From Verrucomicrobia bacterium UBA1629 (lineage in GTDB: Bacteria; Verrucomicrobiota; Kiritimatiellia; RFP12; UBA1067), in NCBI GenBank assembly GCA_002321305.1, contig DCMF01000105.1, positions 1 through 51,263 on the forward strand: DNA of 51,263 nucleotides, read 5' to 3'. The stretch's first letter is position 1; each line of letters begins with the position of its first letter. The notes below the pieces were generated by a model. It saw nothing but the letters and a program-made list of their open reading frames with translations, did no database searches and was not told where the DNA came from. Shown here one piece after another: positions 16,672 through 27,300 of this stretch. The translations under genes were made by a program, and so were the position numbers.

Positions 16672-19600
16672 CTAAAGCGCCGCGAACAGCTTCGTCAGGT
16701 AAACAGATCCGGTGTCCTCCATGAACAGGACGTGCATCGCCTCCAGGTCCGCCGCCGGGGGCTTCGGCCGCCAGAGGAGCTCCGCGTACGGCGTCGGCGA
16801 GAGGATGAAGCTGTCGAGGACAATGTCGGGATCGCCCAGCCGCCTTTCGATCGCCTTGATCCGCTCCGCAAAGCGCACCTTGTCGCTGTCCATCGCCTCA
16901 TGCAGCAACCCGTGCGGCTCGATGAAGGCGATGTGCTGCCGCTTGCCCTCGACCCGCCACAGGATGAAGTCCGGATGGAAGTTCGACGCCTCCGCGAATC
17001 CGACGCCCTTCCCCCGGCTCAGGTTGCGCAGGAGATAGAGTTCCTGCCCCTTCGCGACGAACTCCTCCTTGTGCGCCCGCACGTAGTCGTTCAGGTCGCG
17101 CACGAACCGGAACTCGCTGTCGTTCAGCGTCACGGGCTGAATTGAGATCGTCCCCTGACTCTTCAGGTGGAAGAGCGGCTGGAAGAGGTGGCGCCCGAAA
17201 TTGAGCGCTTCGACGGCGCCATACGAAAGGACCTTCCCTTCATTCGCCTTCTTCGCCAGTTCGGCCTTGAGCAGCCGGATCTGGTTGATGAGCATCGCAT
17301 CGTCCGCATCGACCGTGACGACGTAGCCTTCGTCGTCATCCGGGATGTTCTCGTCCGCCGGCGTCAGCTCCCGCACCTCCAGGCGCGGATCGATGAACTG
17401 GCGTTTCGCATGGGTGTACAGCTTCTCGACGTAGCCTTTCAGGAGTTCCGCCGCGACATCCCGCAGGACGCGCACGCCCGCCATGCTCGTCGGCTCGACA
17501 AAGTCCTTCGGAATGTAAAGCTCGTACCAGTCGTCGCGGTCCAGCACGCGTCGGATCCCTTCCGCCGAGATGTCGAGGTTCGACCATGTGCGCTCGCGCT
17601 TGAACCGCTCCAGCGCGAAGTAGAGGGCCGTCTCGTCGAGGAGCGCCCGCTGCCGCGCGCCCAACGACGCCCTGTTCTTCACCCCCTCGCGGACGCTCCT
17701 CTGCCGCGACCGGACGCCCTGGACGCGCGGATACCAGTCGCAGACGACCTTGTTGTCGACGAGAGACGGCGGCACGTCGCCGACCTGCGGCACGGGCGCG
17801 TCTTTCCTGAAGTCATATTCCCGCCCATCGTCCTTCTTGCGCTTCGGGCGAACGATCTTGAGCCGCTTCCCGAAGTCGTACGTGACGTTCAGGGGGATCT
17901 TCTCCGTCCAGCGCCGCTCGTTCCCCGGCAGCCCCTCGCTCTTCAGGTAGTCCCTGAACCGCTGCATGAAGTCGGCCTCGATGCCGAAGACGTTCAGCAG
18001 CTCCAGCTCGTGGATGTGCGCAGGGCGGATCGGCGCGCCCGCGACATGGCCGCTGCGCTTCAGGCTCCATCCCCAGCCCTTCAGGCGCACGCCGCGTCCG
18101 AAGAGCTGGATGATCTGCGTGCCCTCGCTTTTCCCGACGTGCATGAGGCCGAGCGTGCTGACGCGCCAGCAGTCCCACCCTTCGACGAACTTCTTCGACC
18201 CGACGAGCAGGTTCACCGGGGAGCCCGATTCGCGCACCGTCTGGAAGATCGGCTCCGTGACGTCGCTTTCGTCGACGAACCGGACCTTGCCCGCCAGCTC
18301 CGGCAGACTCTTCAGGTGATCGCAGAGTTCCTTGGGCGAACCGACGTTGATGAGGCCGAACGGACGCCGCGCGTCCGAGAGCGGCGCGCGCAGGAGGATC
18401 TCGCCCGCCGATCCTTTCACGCGCTCGACCTGCAGACACCCCGCCGACGTCCCGTGGAAGACGCGCCGGAGGATGTCGTCGTAGAACGCCGCCGCCTGCG
18501 CGGCATCTCCCCGCATGAGGCCCGCAAGGTACGGAAACGCCCCCTGGAAGAAGTCGTTCCCGTCCGCATCGAGCATGCCCGTCACCGTCCCGGTCTGCAG
18601 GAGCAGTGCGGAAATCGTCTTGACCGCCCTTTCGCGCTCGGACAGGAACGTGCCGAAGAACGAAACGATCGCGGCCACGTCCGTCGCCGTGACGAAATCG
18701 CCCTTCTCCAGCCTCTTGCCGCCCGAGACCGTGCTGCCGACGAACACCCACAGCGGCTTTTCAAGGTTGAAGCCCGCGAAATCCGTCCGCCGCTCCTCGT
18801 AGATGCGCAGCTGCTGATAGAACTTCAGCAGCGCCCCCGTGAGGTAGACGAACTGCGTCTGGTCGAACGTCTTCGGCAGGTTGTAGATCTGGTAGTCCTT
18901 GCCGTAGCCGTCCTCGTAGAACCAGCGGTAGGAATAGTCGAAAAGCACCGCCTTCGCGTACTCATCCTCATGCCCCGTGCCCGTGACCGCCTGCGCGAAG
19001 GTGGCCGAATACTCGAACGAGAAGCCCTTCTCGCAGAGCTGCTGGCGATAGCCCATCCACGTCGCGTCCTCCTTGCCCGAAAGCCCCGCGTGGCCCTCGT
19101 CGACGAAGAGGAGGTTGTTGTCGCCGAAGCTCCGCACGGCGAACGTCTCGGGGCCGTCCTCCTGCTGGATCTTCTGGATTTCCAGCGTATAGAGGTAGTC
19201 CCCGAGTTCCCCGCCCGCGCCCCGCGTGTAGGCGACGCCCCGGATGCCGCTCGCGGCCAGCTCGTTGCGGTGCTGCTCGGAGAGCCGCGCGTTCGGCGTC
19301 AGGAGGAACGGGAAGTTGAGGCTCCCCCAGCGGCCGTACTTCTCGGCGTAATGCCGGAACTGGCGCAGATGCGCGTGCAGGAGGAGCGTCTTGCCCGAAC
19401 CCGTCGCATTCTGGAAGCAGATCTTGTTGAGATCGCCTTCCGCATACGGCGCGAGCGGCGCAGAGCCGTCGTACTTCGCGTTGAACGCGGCAACAAAGGC
19501 GTTCAGGTCGGCGAGAAGCCCCGCCTTGTCGCGGAAGAAGCGGTCGAGGTAGATTTCGGTGAAGATGAGCGCAAGCCACTGGAAGTACTTCCACCGGATC

Positions 19601-19935
19601 TGCCGGTCGGCGGGACGGCGCTCGTTGATCGCCGCCGTGCAGGACACGACGTTCTCCTCGTACTGCCGCAGTTCCGCCGCCGTCACCTTCCCCTGCGCCA
19701 GGCGGAAGAAGTCGCCGTCCTTCAGCTCGTGGTAGAAGTGGTGAAGACCGTCCGCCCCCAGCCCCTCCCGCGTGAAGCGCAGGTGTTCCGCCAGACGGTG
19801 GAACGGCTTCTCGCCGCGCCGATAGCCGTCCGCGAGCGGATCGACGCCGAGAAGCGAAATGAGCCACTGGTTCAGGACGAGCTTGTCCTGAAAGGCCAAC
19901 CGGGGCTTGGCGGCCTTTCGCGTTCCGCGCGCCAT
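16672..19935 (-). CDS. res: Type III-like restriction enzyme Res subunit (superfamily II helicase-nuclease)
   Basis: 1087 residues. Helicase motifs are in order: Walker A ATGSGKT (177-183), Walker B FVDEGH (DEGH 279-282), SAT (310-312), and motif VI QLFGRGVRL (about 606-614). The C-terminal 150 residues carry a candidate PD-(D/E)xK nuclease: NFHPDF (about 984-989) followed by IAFIEPHGL (about 1000-1008), where the usual Lys is replaced by His. It should translocate or switch along DNA and cleave unmodified sites together with Mod. ATG directly abuts the mod stop codon (TAA-ATG), so translation is coupled. Last gene of the five-gene operon. Confidence 0.85.
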   Translation of the reverse strand: MARGTRKAAKPRLAFQDKLVLNQWLISLLGVDPLADGYRRGEKPFHRLAEHLRFTREGLGADGLHHFYHELKDGDFFRLAQGKVTAAELRQYEENVVSCTAAINERRPADRQIRWKYFQWLALIFTEIYLDRFFRDKAGLLADLNAFVAAFNAKYDGSAPLAPYAEGDLNKICFQNATGSGKTLLLHAHLRQFRHYAEKYGRWGSLNFPFLLTPNARLSEQHRNELAASGIRGVAYTRGAGGELGDYLYTLEIQKIQQEDGPETFAVRSFGDNNLLFVDEGHAGLSGKEDATWMGYRQQLCEKGFSFEYSATFAQAVTGTGHEDEYAKAVLFDYSYRWFYEDGYGKDYQIYNLPKTFDQTQFVYLTGALLKFYQQLRIYEERRTDFAGFNLEKPLWVFVGSTVSGGKRLEKGDFVTATDVAAIVSFFGTFLSERERAVKTISALLLQTGTVTGMLDADGNDFFQGAFPYLAGLMRGDAAQAAAFYDDILRRVFHGTSAGCLQVERVKGSAGEILLRAPLSDARRPFGLINVGSPKELCDHLKSLPELAGKVRFVDESDVTEPIFQTVRESGSPVNLLVGSKKFVEGWDCWRVSTLGLMHVGKSEGTQIIQLFGRGVRLKGWGWSLKRSGHVAGAPIRPAHIHELELLNVFGIEADFMQRFRDYLKSEGLPGNERRWTEKIPLNVTYDFGKRLKIVRPKRKKDDGREYDFRKDAPVPQVGDVPPSLVDNKVVCDWYPRVQGVRSRQRSVREGVKNRASLGARQRALLDETALYFALERFKRERTWSNLDISAEGIRRVLDRDDWYELYIPKDFVEPTSMAGVRVLRDVAAELLKGYVEKLYTHAKRQFIDPRLEVRELTPADENIPDDDEGYVVTVDADDAMLINQIRLLKAELAKKANEGKVLSYGAVEALNFGRHLFQPLFHLKSQGTISIQPVTLNDSEFRFVRDLNDYVRAHKEEFVAKGQELYLLRNLSRGKGVGFAEASNFHPDFILWRVEGKRQHIAFIEPHGLLHEAMDSDKVRFAERIKAIERRLGDPDIVLDSFILSPTPYAELLWRPKPPAADLEAMHVLFMEDTGSVYLTKLFAAL

Positions 19936-22900
19936 TTACGCGCCCTCCCACATCCGCGCCCTGAAGTCCTCCTCGATGAGGCGCACCTTCCACGTGTCGG
20001 AATCCTTCCGGAGGTTCGGCACGTTGTTGGAGCCGTTCACGTAGATGACGTCGAACTCGCCGTCCAGCGCATTGACGGCCTCACGTTCAAGGAACGCATT
20101 GAGGACGGCGTTGTCCTTCTCGGGGGTGCCCGTGAGCGTGCGCCAGACGACCAGCACCCGCTCCTTCGCCCCGTCGTTCGGCGTGAACCGGTTCCGGGGA
20201 CACCACCCCTCGACGGTGCGGAACTTCCATTCGCCGTCGTCCGCCCGCCGAAGCCGCCCTGCAAGCGTCAGTTTCGTGTGCGCATCCTCCGGCAGTTCGG
20301 GATCCGCCTTCCGCTCGAACGCCGCCGTGTAGGCCCGCGTTTCCGACGTGTGCTTCACCCGAAGGCCGATCAGGTAGTTGAACGTCTCGACGAGATCGAC
20401 CGTCCGCACCTCGCGCTCTTCGCTCGCGGGCTTCTTCACGACCAGCCTGTAGCTGAACGGATCGCGGAACGACTCGACGTTCAGGAGCGACGCGCTGCCC
20501 GCCGTCTCCACCTGAAGCATGTACGTGAGGAAGTAGTCGGAGATCCCCGCGAACGCCGCGCCCTTCGCGCCGTCCACCTCCAGGTTGTTGAGCGCGTCCT
20601 CGTAGCTTTCGAGCCGCAGATACTTGAAGCAGTGCGAAATGCCCTTCGCGGGCGCGGTCGGCTTGCCGTCCTTCCAGTCGGGCGAGTAGACCACCTTCTC
20701 AATGCGCGGCTTCAGGACGGTATCGAAATGGTCGCCCATCTCGATCAGGATGTACTTGCGCTTCCCGCCGTCCTGACGGTTCAGGTCAATCACCGCATGG
20801 GCAGTCGTGCCGGAGCCGGCGAAGTAGTCGAGGACGGTGGAATCTTTATTCCCAGACACCGTAAGAATCTTTGACAACAAAGGAAGTGGCTTTGGTGTAG
20901 AGAACGCAATGCCCCCAAACAGGTTCTTTACCTCGTCTGCGGCATTTGCATTGTTAGAGACATCCTCCCAAATTGTTTCAGGCACCTGACCTTCATGCTC
21001 GGATAAGAACAGTTTTCGGTACAAATTATCCTTGATCCTTATCAGGCGATCCTCGGCATCCAATTGTTTCATTGTGGATTCTGCAACAAGCCACAAGCGT
21101 TCTGAATAGCAATATCCTTTAGAATCCGTAAAAGAATAGAAACACCCTCCTTGTGTTCCCCTCGCCCATAGAGCCAAGTCCCGGTGTGGCCCCCGTGAAT
21201 CGTTATCTCTGTTTTTGTATTGCTTTGCCGTATCTTCAGATATCGGTTCTTTAGACACCCTTGACTCTGCCGTGTTTCCTACCACGATCAAATAATCGTG
21301 CTTCTTACTGAAATCTCTTGCCGAATTATCTCTTCCCCTTTTTCGGCTAACAACGATCTCTCCGAGCCTTGGATAACCGGACAACAGTTCTGACAAATTA
21401 TGCACTTCATTCTCGTCGCAACTGATTGACACAATCGCGTTTGAGAGCAATAGTCTCCGCGCCATTTCAGTCAATGCTTGCATCATCGACAGCCAGCTTG
21501 AGTGCTGGTATGCGTCTCGATACAAAAAGCCATCCCCTCCCGTGTTGTATGGAGGATCAATATATATGCACCTAACTTGTTCACAGTACCGTCCTTGTAG
21601 TAGTCGCAACCCCTGGAAATTATCTCCATGTATCAGTACGCCATCGCACTGTTCGTCAAAGTCGTCAATGGACGCTAGCAGTTTTTGTTTGAACGCCTCG
21701 TCGAAGAATTTCGTATCGACCATTCGCGCGTCGATGCGGTCGGCACGGGATGCCGTCCCGACCCCGGCGAGCTCGCCTTGCACGGCCGTCGAATTGCCCG
21801 TGCCGTCTGCGGACGCGACAAGGCGCGTCCCTCCCGTCTCGAACCCGAGCCGTTCCCACTCCTTCAGCTGCGCCGCGTTCGCGAAAACCTCCGCACGCAG
21901 ATCTTCCGGCACGCGGTCCATCGTCAGGCAGTAGTCGCACTGGACGACGAACTTCTTCTTGAGCCACAGCTTCTTCTGGAAATCCTCCAGCTGGGCGAGG
22001 AAGTCGATGATCTCGTTCGCGATCTTGCGGAAGACCTGCACCTTGCCGAGCCACTTCGCGACCGTCTCCGGCTGCGCGGCGGCGACGTCGTCGAGGGCGA
22101 TCATCTCGTTCTTGATGTAGAAGTCGAGCTCGCGTCGCAGGAAGCCGCCGAGATCCTTGTGGATGAAGTAGTCCGCCGTGTTGCGCGCGAAGTAGCGCTT
22201 CAGGTAGACGTCCAGCAGCGGACGCGCCCCCTTCTTTTTGTCCCCGCCGTTGACGTCGAAGAACAGCAGGTCGGGCACATTCCCTTTCAGCGCGTCCAGC
22301 GCCTCGGCGCGGCGCCGCTCCTGCCACTTGGCGGACGGCCCGCTCTGTTCGGGATCTTCGCGGTACTCGAAGAAGACGACGGTCGTGCCGTCCTTCGTCT
22401 CGCACGGCTTCGCCGCGTGGAGGATGAAGAAGCGGTCCTTGCCCTGCTTGATGTTACCGTGGTCGCCCTCATCCGCCGCGACGATCTCGAAGCGCACCTT
22501 GCACGAGTCAGGGATGTTCGCCGTCACACGCGCCAGCTTGTCCAGATTCGCGATCGCCGGATATCGTGCGGCGTCAAAGGCGAAGTGGCTGAAGTTCTCG
22601 CTCGTCTTGATGTAGTACTGGTCGGCGTTCGCCCAGTGGAGCTTCACTTCCTCGCCGCCGTAGGGGATCGCATACGCCGCCGCCGCGTGGTCGGTCTCGC
22701 GCTTCAGGTAGCGGAGCGAGACGAAATCGCCCTTGTCGTAGTAGCGCTCGAAGAAGTGGTAGAGATGGTCGTAGACGTCCGCCTCGGCCTCGCCGCCCGC
22801 CGACGCGAACGCCGCCGTGATCTCCTGCGGCAGCCGCTCGGCGAGAAAGGCGTTGACCTCCTTCGCCTTCGCGTGCATGACGCGGTAGAAGCCGAAGTCA

Positions 22901-22977
22901 AGGTCGGGCTCGTTGAGCTGGAAAAGCTCGCGCAGCTTGTTCTGAAGTTTCGCCTGAAGTTCCTGTGCCGTTGCCAT
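19936..22977 (-). CDS. mod: Type III-like adenine-specific DNA methyltransferase (Mod) with long N-terminal extension
   Basis: 1013 residues, against about 600-700 for classical Mod. Motif order is beta-class: catalytic DPPYNTG (about 474-480), then the variable region, then SAM-binding DYFAGSGTT (about 716-724). Residues 1-430 form an extra N-terminal region; a C-terminal domain of about 200 residues follows. It would methylate adenine and give specificity to Res. The segment about 20840-21690 (residues about 430-712, including the target-recognition region) is much poorer in GC than both flanks: 27/60 at 21241-21300 by direct count. This suggests the recognition domain was exchanged by recombination. 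Ribosome binding site AAAGGAAAA precedes ATG. Confidence 0.88.
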   Translation of the reverse strand: MATAQELQAKLQNKLRELFQLNEPDLDFGFYRVMHAKAKEVNAFLAERLPQEITAAFASAGGEAEADVYDHLYHFFERYYDKGDFVSLRYLKRETDHAAAAYAIPYGGEEVKLHWANADQYYIKTSENFSHFAFDAARYPAIANLDKLARVTANIPDSCKVRFEIVAADEGDHGNIKQGKDRFFILHAAKPCETKDGTTVVFFEYREDPEQSGPSAKWQERRRAEALDALKGNVPDLLFFDVNGGDKKKGARPLLDVYLKRYFARNTADYFIHKDLGGFLRRELDFYIKNEMIALDDVAAAQPETVAKWLGKVQVFRKIANEIIDFLAQLEDFQKKLWLKKKFVVQCDYCLTMDRVPEDLRAEVFANAAQLKEWERLGFETGGTRLVASADGTGNSTAVQGELAGVGTASRADRIDARMVDTKFFDEAFKQKLLASIDDFDEQCDGVLIHGDNFQGLRLLQGRYCEQVRCIYIDPPYNTGGDGFLYRDAYQHSSWLSMMQALTEMARRLLLSNAIVSISCDENEVHNLSELLSGYPRLGEIVVSRKRGRDNSARDFSKKHDYLIVVGNTAESRVSKEPISEDTAKQYKNRDNDSRGPHRDLALWARGTQGGCFYSFTDSKGYCYSERLWLVAESTMKQLDAEDRLIRIKDNLYRKLFLSEHEGQVPETIWEDVSNNANAADEVKNLFGGIAFSTPKPLPLLSKILTVSGNKDSTVLDYFAGSGTTAHAVIDLNRQDGGKRKYILIEMGDHFDTVLKPRIEKVVYSPDWKDGKPTAPAKGISHCFKYLRLESYEDALNNLEVDGAKGAAFAGISDYFLTYMLQVETAGSASLLNVESFRDPFSYRLVVKKPASEEREVRTVDLVETFNYLIGLRVKHTSETRAYTAAFERKADPELPEDAHTKLTLAGRLRRADDGEWKFRTVEGWCPRNRFTPNDGAKERVLVVWRTLTGTPEKDNAVLNAFLEREAVNALDGEFDVIYVNGSNNVPNLRKDSDTWKVRLIEEDFRARMWEGA

Positions 22978-23053
22978 ATCTGGTCATTTTCCTTTTTAGA
23001 TTTTCATCACGGCAGCGTCGCACATAAGCCACCCTGCCGATGCCGATTTGGAT

Positions 23054-24340
23054 TCACCAACTCCATCGCCGATGGACAGTCCCTTGAGAAAGCCATGCTT
23101 CTTTTGGAAGGCGCATTCCGCCAAACAGGCTGTCCAATGTCGCGAGACGGATTTCATCGGGCGTTCCGCTCTTCTGCCGCAAGGCCCCTTGGGACAAGGA
23201 AAAGGCCGTTGCCAAGACAGGAAAGATATCATCCCCAACGGCGAGTTTCGCGTGATTGATCAACCCCGACACCGTCGTAACCTGCGAGAACGCATAACGA
23301 GTCCCGACTGCGGGCAATTTCAACCATCTGAACAAGCTTCCTCCCCCTGAATAGCAAATCGGTCTGTCGTGCAACACTTGTCCACAAAGGTTTGCAAACG
23401 GCATGACGTTTGTTCGTCCCATATCTTCGTACTTCCTCTTGAGAATGTCAACGATCTCATCAATGGCCGCCAACAGCCCCGATCGAAACCGATTAATACA
23501 GCCTGGCGTAATCTGCGACGCCCGCACACTGACATCATGGCACCTTGTAGGATCAATACCGACAATCCGATTCAATCCCAGGGGAATGGAATGGTAGTAA
23601 TGCAAGACGGGTCTGCTCTGGTCTGCACCACCTCCCATCCGATTGGTAAAAAGCGAAATGTCAACCGTGCCGCCGCCAATGTCCACAAACAGGTTAGGCC
23701 CTACTGGCGGCAACTTGCGGTTAATGACAAGCGGCAAGAGTGCGGCATACGCCTCCGGGAAGACAAGAATCGGAAACTTCTTTTGCGCTTCGCGGATGTC
23801 ACGCGGGACTTCTGCCATGCAGATCGTGGTCCATTTCGTCAAGTCCGCAAAGGACGCATCGAGAAAGTCGTTCAAGTTTCCACTGAATACTTCACGCGCC
23901 AATTTCATCGCAGCGGCAAGAACCTTGACGGCCTGACATTTGCAAAAGGCATAATGCGAAGGGTCGGCATCCGTCGGCATGCCCATCTGAACAATGTAGC
24001 GAGACGTTCCGAAATGACGATCCAGATTCAGGACGACAAACGCCAAGTAGAGGACAGACCATTGTTCAGCACAAGTTCTTGTTTTCGGGTCCGCCGACCA
24101 TGAGAACATCACTTGCTTGAAATAGGTCATCACCCGTCCACCCGTAGCGTCAATGGCATCTTGGCCATAGCGTAGCCGACCGTCCGCGCAAAGCCGCACG
24201 ACCGAAGGCAATGTCACAGAGTTTTCGCCTCGCGACGATCTGAATTGCAGAACTTCGTGGAACACGGTTCCTCGTTCCACGGTCTCATAGCAGATCTTTG
24301 TCTGGTGCGTTCCGAAATCCAAGCCGACGGTAATCGCCAT
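23054..24340 (-). CDS. Hsp70/actin-superfamily ATPase without substrate-binding domain
   Basis: 428 residues. The actin-fold signatures are present: phosphate-1 GLDFGTHQTK (6-15), phosphate-2 FVDIGGGTVDISLF (218-231) and the adenosine motif CYSGGGSLF (329-337). DnaK is about 640 residues; here the peptide-binding beta-sandwich and lid are absent, leaving a nucleotide-binding domain plus a short tail. It is not the housekeeping chaperone. It starts 14 bp after SNF2 helicase A and ends 76 bp before mod, with ribosome binding site GGGGGTGAGG. Codon and base composition match helicase A rather than Mod or Res. Function unknown; it could sense DNA, protein or nucleotide state and gate the helicase. 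Confidence 0.75.
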   Translation of the reverse strand: MAITVGLDFGTHQTKICYETVERGTVFHEVLQFRSSRGENSVTLPSVVRLCADGRLRYGQDAIDATGGRVMTYFKQVMFSWSADPKTRTCAEQWSVLYLAFVVLNLDRHFGTSRYIVQMGMPTDADPSHYAFCKCQAVKVLAAAMKLAREVFSGNLNDFLDASFADLTKWTTICMAEVPRDIREAQKKFPILVFPEAYAALLPLVINRKLPPVGPNLFVDIGGGTVDISLFTNRMGGGADQSRPVLHYYHSIPLGLNRIVGIDPTRCHDVSVRASQITPGCINRFRSGLLAAIDEIVDILKRKYEDMGRTNVMPFANLCGQVLHDRPICYSGGGSLFRWLKLPAVGTRYAFSQVTTVSGLINHAKLAVGDDIFPVLATAFSLSQGALRQKSGTPDEIRLATLDSLFGGMRLPKEAWLSQGTVHRRWSW

Positions 24341-24354
24341 ACCTCACCCCCTGA

Positions 24355-27300
24355 CTATCCAATGACAACGTAGCAGACGGAAACCACCTCGCGCGAAATC
24401 GACACGTCGGACTCGCCGCTCATCTCTGCCAATTTCATGTCGCGCTCACGATTCAACCGCGTAATCGTGCCATTATATCCCGCAATCTCGCTTTTGATCT
24501 TTTTCCCGCCATCAGCCGCCAACGGCAACAGGCCCTCACGTTCGGCAACCATTTTTTTGTAATACGCGATCCTGTCCTTGTAATGCTCGTCAAGGCTCTT
24601 GCGCCAGCGCGCCCGCTCAACATTGACTTGCTCGTCAATGTCCCTTTTCTTCTCGTCCACGATTTCGGTAATGGCCGCCGTCGCCAACGCCTTGAACTTC
24701 CGCATCACCGCGCGCGAGCATGTCTCCGCCGAAGGATTCCGCGTCTCATGCCCAGAATCCTGTGCGAGACTGCAAACGGCCGAGACGACATCCTCATTCG
24801 CGACGATTTCTTCGCGTCCGATGTCGTAGAGAACGGGACGGAGTTCCTTGAGCGTTCCCGCATTGCCGCCATTGGAAGCACCGGAGATCGACAGCTGGTA
24901 ATTCAGGAGGAAGAATCTGTCCCCCGCTTTCAAGAGGCCACTGTCTGCCTCATCGTGCCTCAGCTCCAGCTTGAACGCCTTCCTGACTTCGATTCCCGAT
25001 CTCGCGCGATACACATTGCAGGCCTGGATCAACGGGCTGTAGTTGTTGACAAATATCAGGCGATGGGTGCCGTTCGCCATTCCCTGGTCAAATGTCATCA
25101 GCAGTTCCGTCTTGCCATGGAGCTGGTTGACGAACTCGTCATAGGACTTCAGCGAGTCCGACACCTGAGGTCGATTCCGCCGGAGGAAGTTTATCAGGCA
25201 GTCTCGGTCATCGAGATTCTGCGGAATCTTCAGAAGCCAAAGTCGAGCATCTTCGCCCGACTGTTCCAAGACGCACTGCGAACATCCCGTTTCCTCGGCA
25301 TTCAGCACCCGCATCAGGAAATTGCGCAATTCGGTCTCCGTCACATAGGCCTTGCGCTTTTCAATGCGATCGATCTGCTCATTGTAGTAGGAATCCATAC
25401 TGATGGTATTCCTGCTCATCTCGCCGCTCAACTGCTCCAGCGTCATTCGCTGCGTCTCAATGGCCTGGCTGATGAGCTCTTCTTCTTGCAGAGCCTGCTC
25501 CTTGGTGATTTCGCCTTTGTAGAACCTCGTCTCGATATTGTTATGCGCCTCCAAGATGCTTTGCCCGTCCCTGTAAGGAGCGCTCAGGATCGGCTCGAGG
25601 TCGCCAATCGTCCCCTTGAATATGCCAATTCGATTCTCCAACCGGTCGTAGATGTCTTCGGTGATCGATCCCTTGACCACGAAGTTGTAGATGTAGATGT
25701 TCGCGGACAGTTGCCCGATTCGGTCGATTCGCCCGATACGCTGCTCCACCACCATCGGATTCCACGGCAAGTCATAGTTGACAACCGTATCGCAGAACTG
25801 CATGTCAAGGCCCTCGCTTCCGACTTCCGACGAAAGGAGAACACGTATGTTGTCATCATCCCTAAACCGGTCGATGACAGCCTGCCGGTCCGAGACGCTG
25901 CCGTCAATCGTCAAGCAGGGAATCCCAAGCTTGGAAAGCCTGATTCCCAGATACTTGATCGTATCGACGAATACGGCAAAGACAATCACCTTCTTGACAT
26001 CCCGCATGTGATTGGACTGAGACGATCGAAGAACCTCGTTGACCAGGGCCTCGACCTTGGCGTCGGCCTTCTCCTCGTAGTCGTCAATGCCCTGCTGCAG
26101 CTTATCGTGACTGGTACAATATCCGTACACGCTGCTTGAGACCATCCGCTTGATCTGCACAAGCCCAAGACCTGACTCGACTGACGCATTCCGCTGCTCG
26201 TTATACTCGTTGATCACGCGGTCAAACTCAATTTGCTCTTCAGGAGTCAGCACGACCGTAACCTTGCAGGGGTATCGCGTATTGACCTTGCTCAGTTCGT
26301 TTCGGATCTGTCTTCGCGTCGTTCGAGTAAACTCATTCTGAATGGCGCTCATTTTCACCAGATTCAGCTGAAGCGCCGCACGGGTCTTGGCGCTGTCCTC
26401 GCCCTGGAACAATGCCTTGATTCGCGCGTATATCGGATCGTCGGCAAAGGAATCGTCCACCGTCATTAACACGCGCTGCCCGATCGGTCCGAATTGTGTC
26501 TCGATCTGCGTCAGCCGCACAATTTCCTGTCCATGGAGTCGTTGCCAGATGCCGGGCAAGTCGCGACCTGCACAGAGTTCGCTCAGCGCCAGCACAAATG
26601 GACGGCCCTGCGACATGCGGTTGGAAAACACCTGTGCGTTTGAATACTTCTCCGGACACAGCAAATGCATCTGGTTGTAGAGGTTGTCCTCCTTGATCAT
26701 CACGGGCGTCGCCGTCAGGAAGATGACCGCGTCGGACTTCTCAAGCAGCATCTCCGCACCCCGATAGCTCAACGTGTCTTCGTTTCGCAGACGATGAGAC
26801 TCATCGCAAATCACCACGCTCTGCTGGATTTTGTTCGCAATCAGGAAATCGACAAGACCTTTCCTTCCTTCGTTTCCGCCATCCCCATGGCTCTTGGCGT
26901 CTTTGTGCCTGATCCTCTCGTAATTGACAATGGCATGAACATCGTTCCCCGATTTGTACGAGTGGAAAAGATCGGCCATCGACGGGTACATGTTGCCGTC
27001 ATTGTCTTCGCCACCATAGATCGTGAAATCAATTCCAAATCGGCTCGACATCTCCGTCCGCCACTTCTCGCGCAGCGACTTCGGGCAAACAATCAGCGAA
27101 TGGCGAAGCTCCTTCCGCGCCCGCAACTCCAACAGGATGTGCCCTGCCTCGATCGTTTTTCCGAGGCCAACTTCGTCGGCAATCAGGATTCGCTTCTCCG
27201 GCGAGGCGAAGAACTTCAGCAACGGCTTGAACTGGTAGGCCTTGAATTGCGTCCTCGACGCGCGCAAGGTAGAAATCGTGTTATTGTTGACGTTGTCGAT

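Noticed and set aside
17167..20874. A 1235-codon plus-strand open frame antisense to res and mod
   Set aside because: No recognisable domain; it ends where the AT-rich part of mod begins, as expected for a GC artefact.
22996..23238. An 80-codon open frame over the 3' end of the Hsp70-like gene
   Set aside because: It overlaps the Hsp70-like coding sequence in another frame and has no ribosome binding site or domain.
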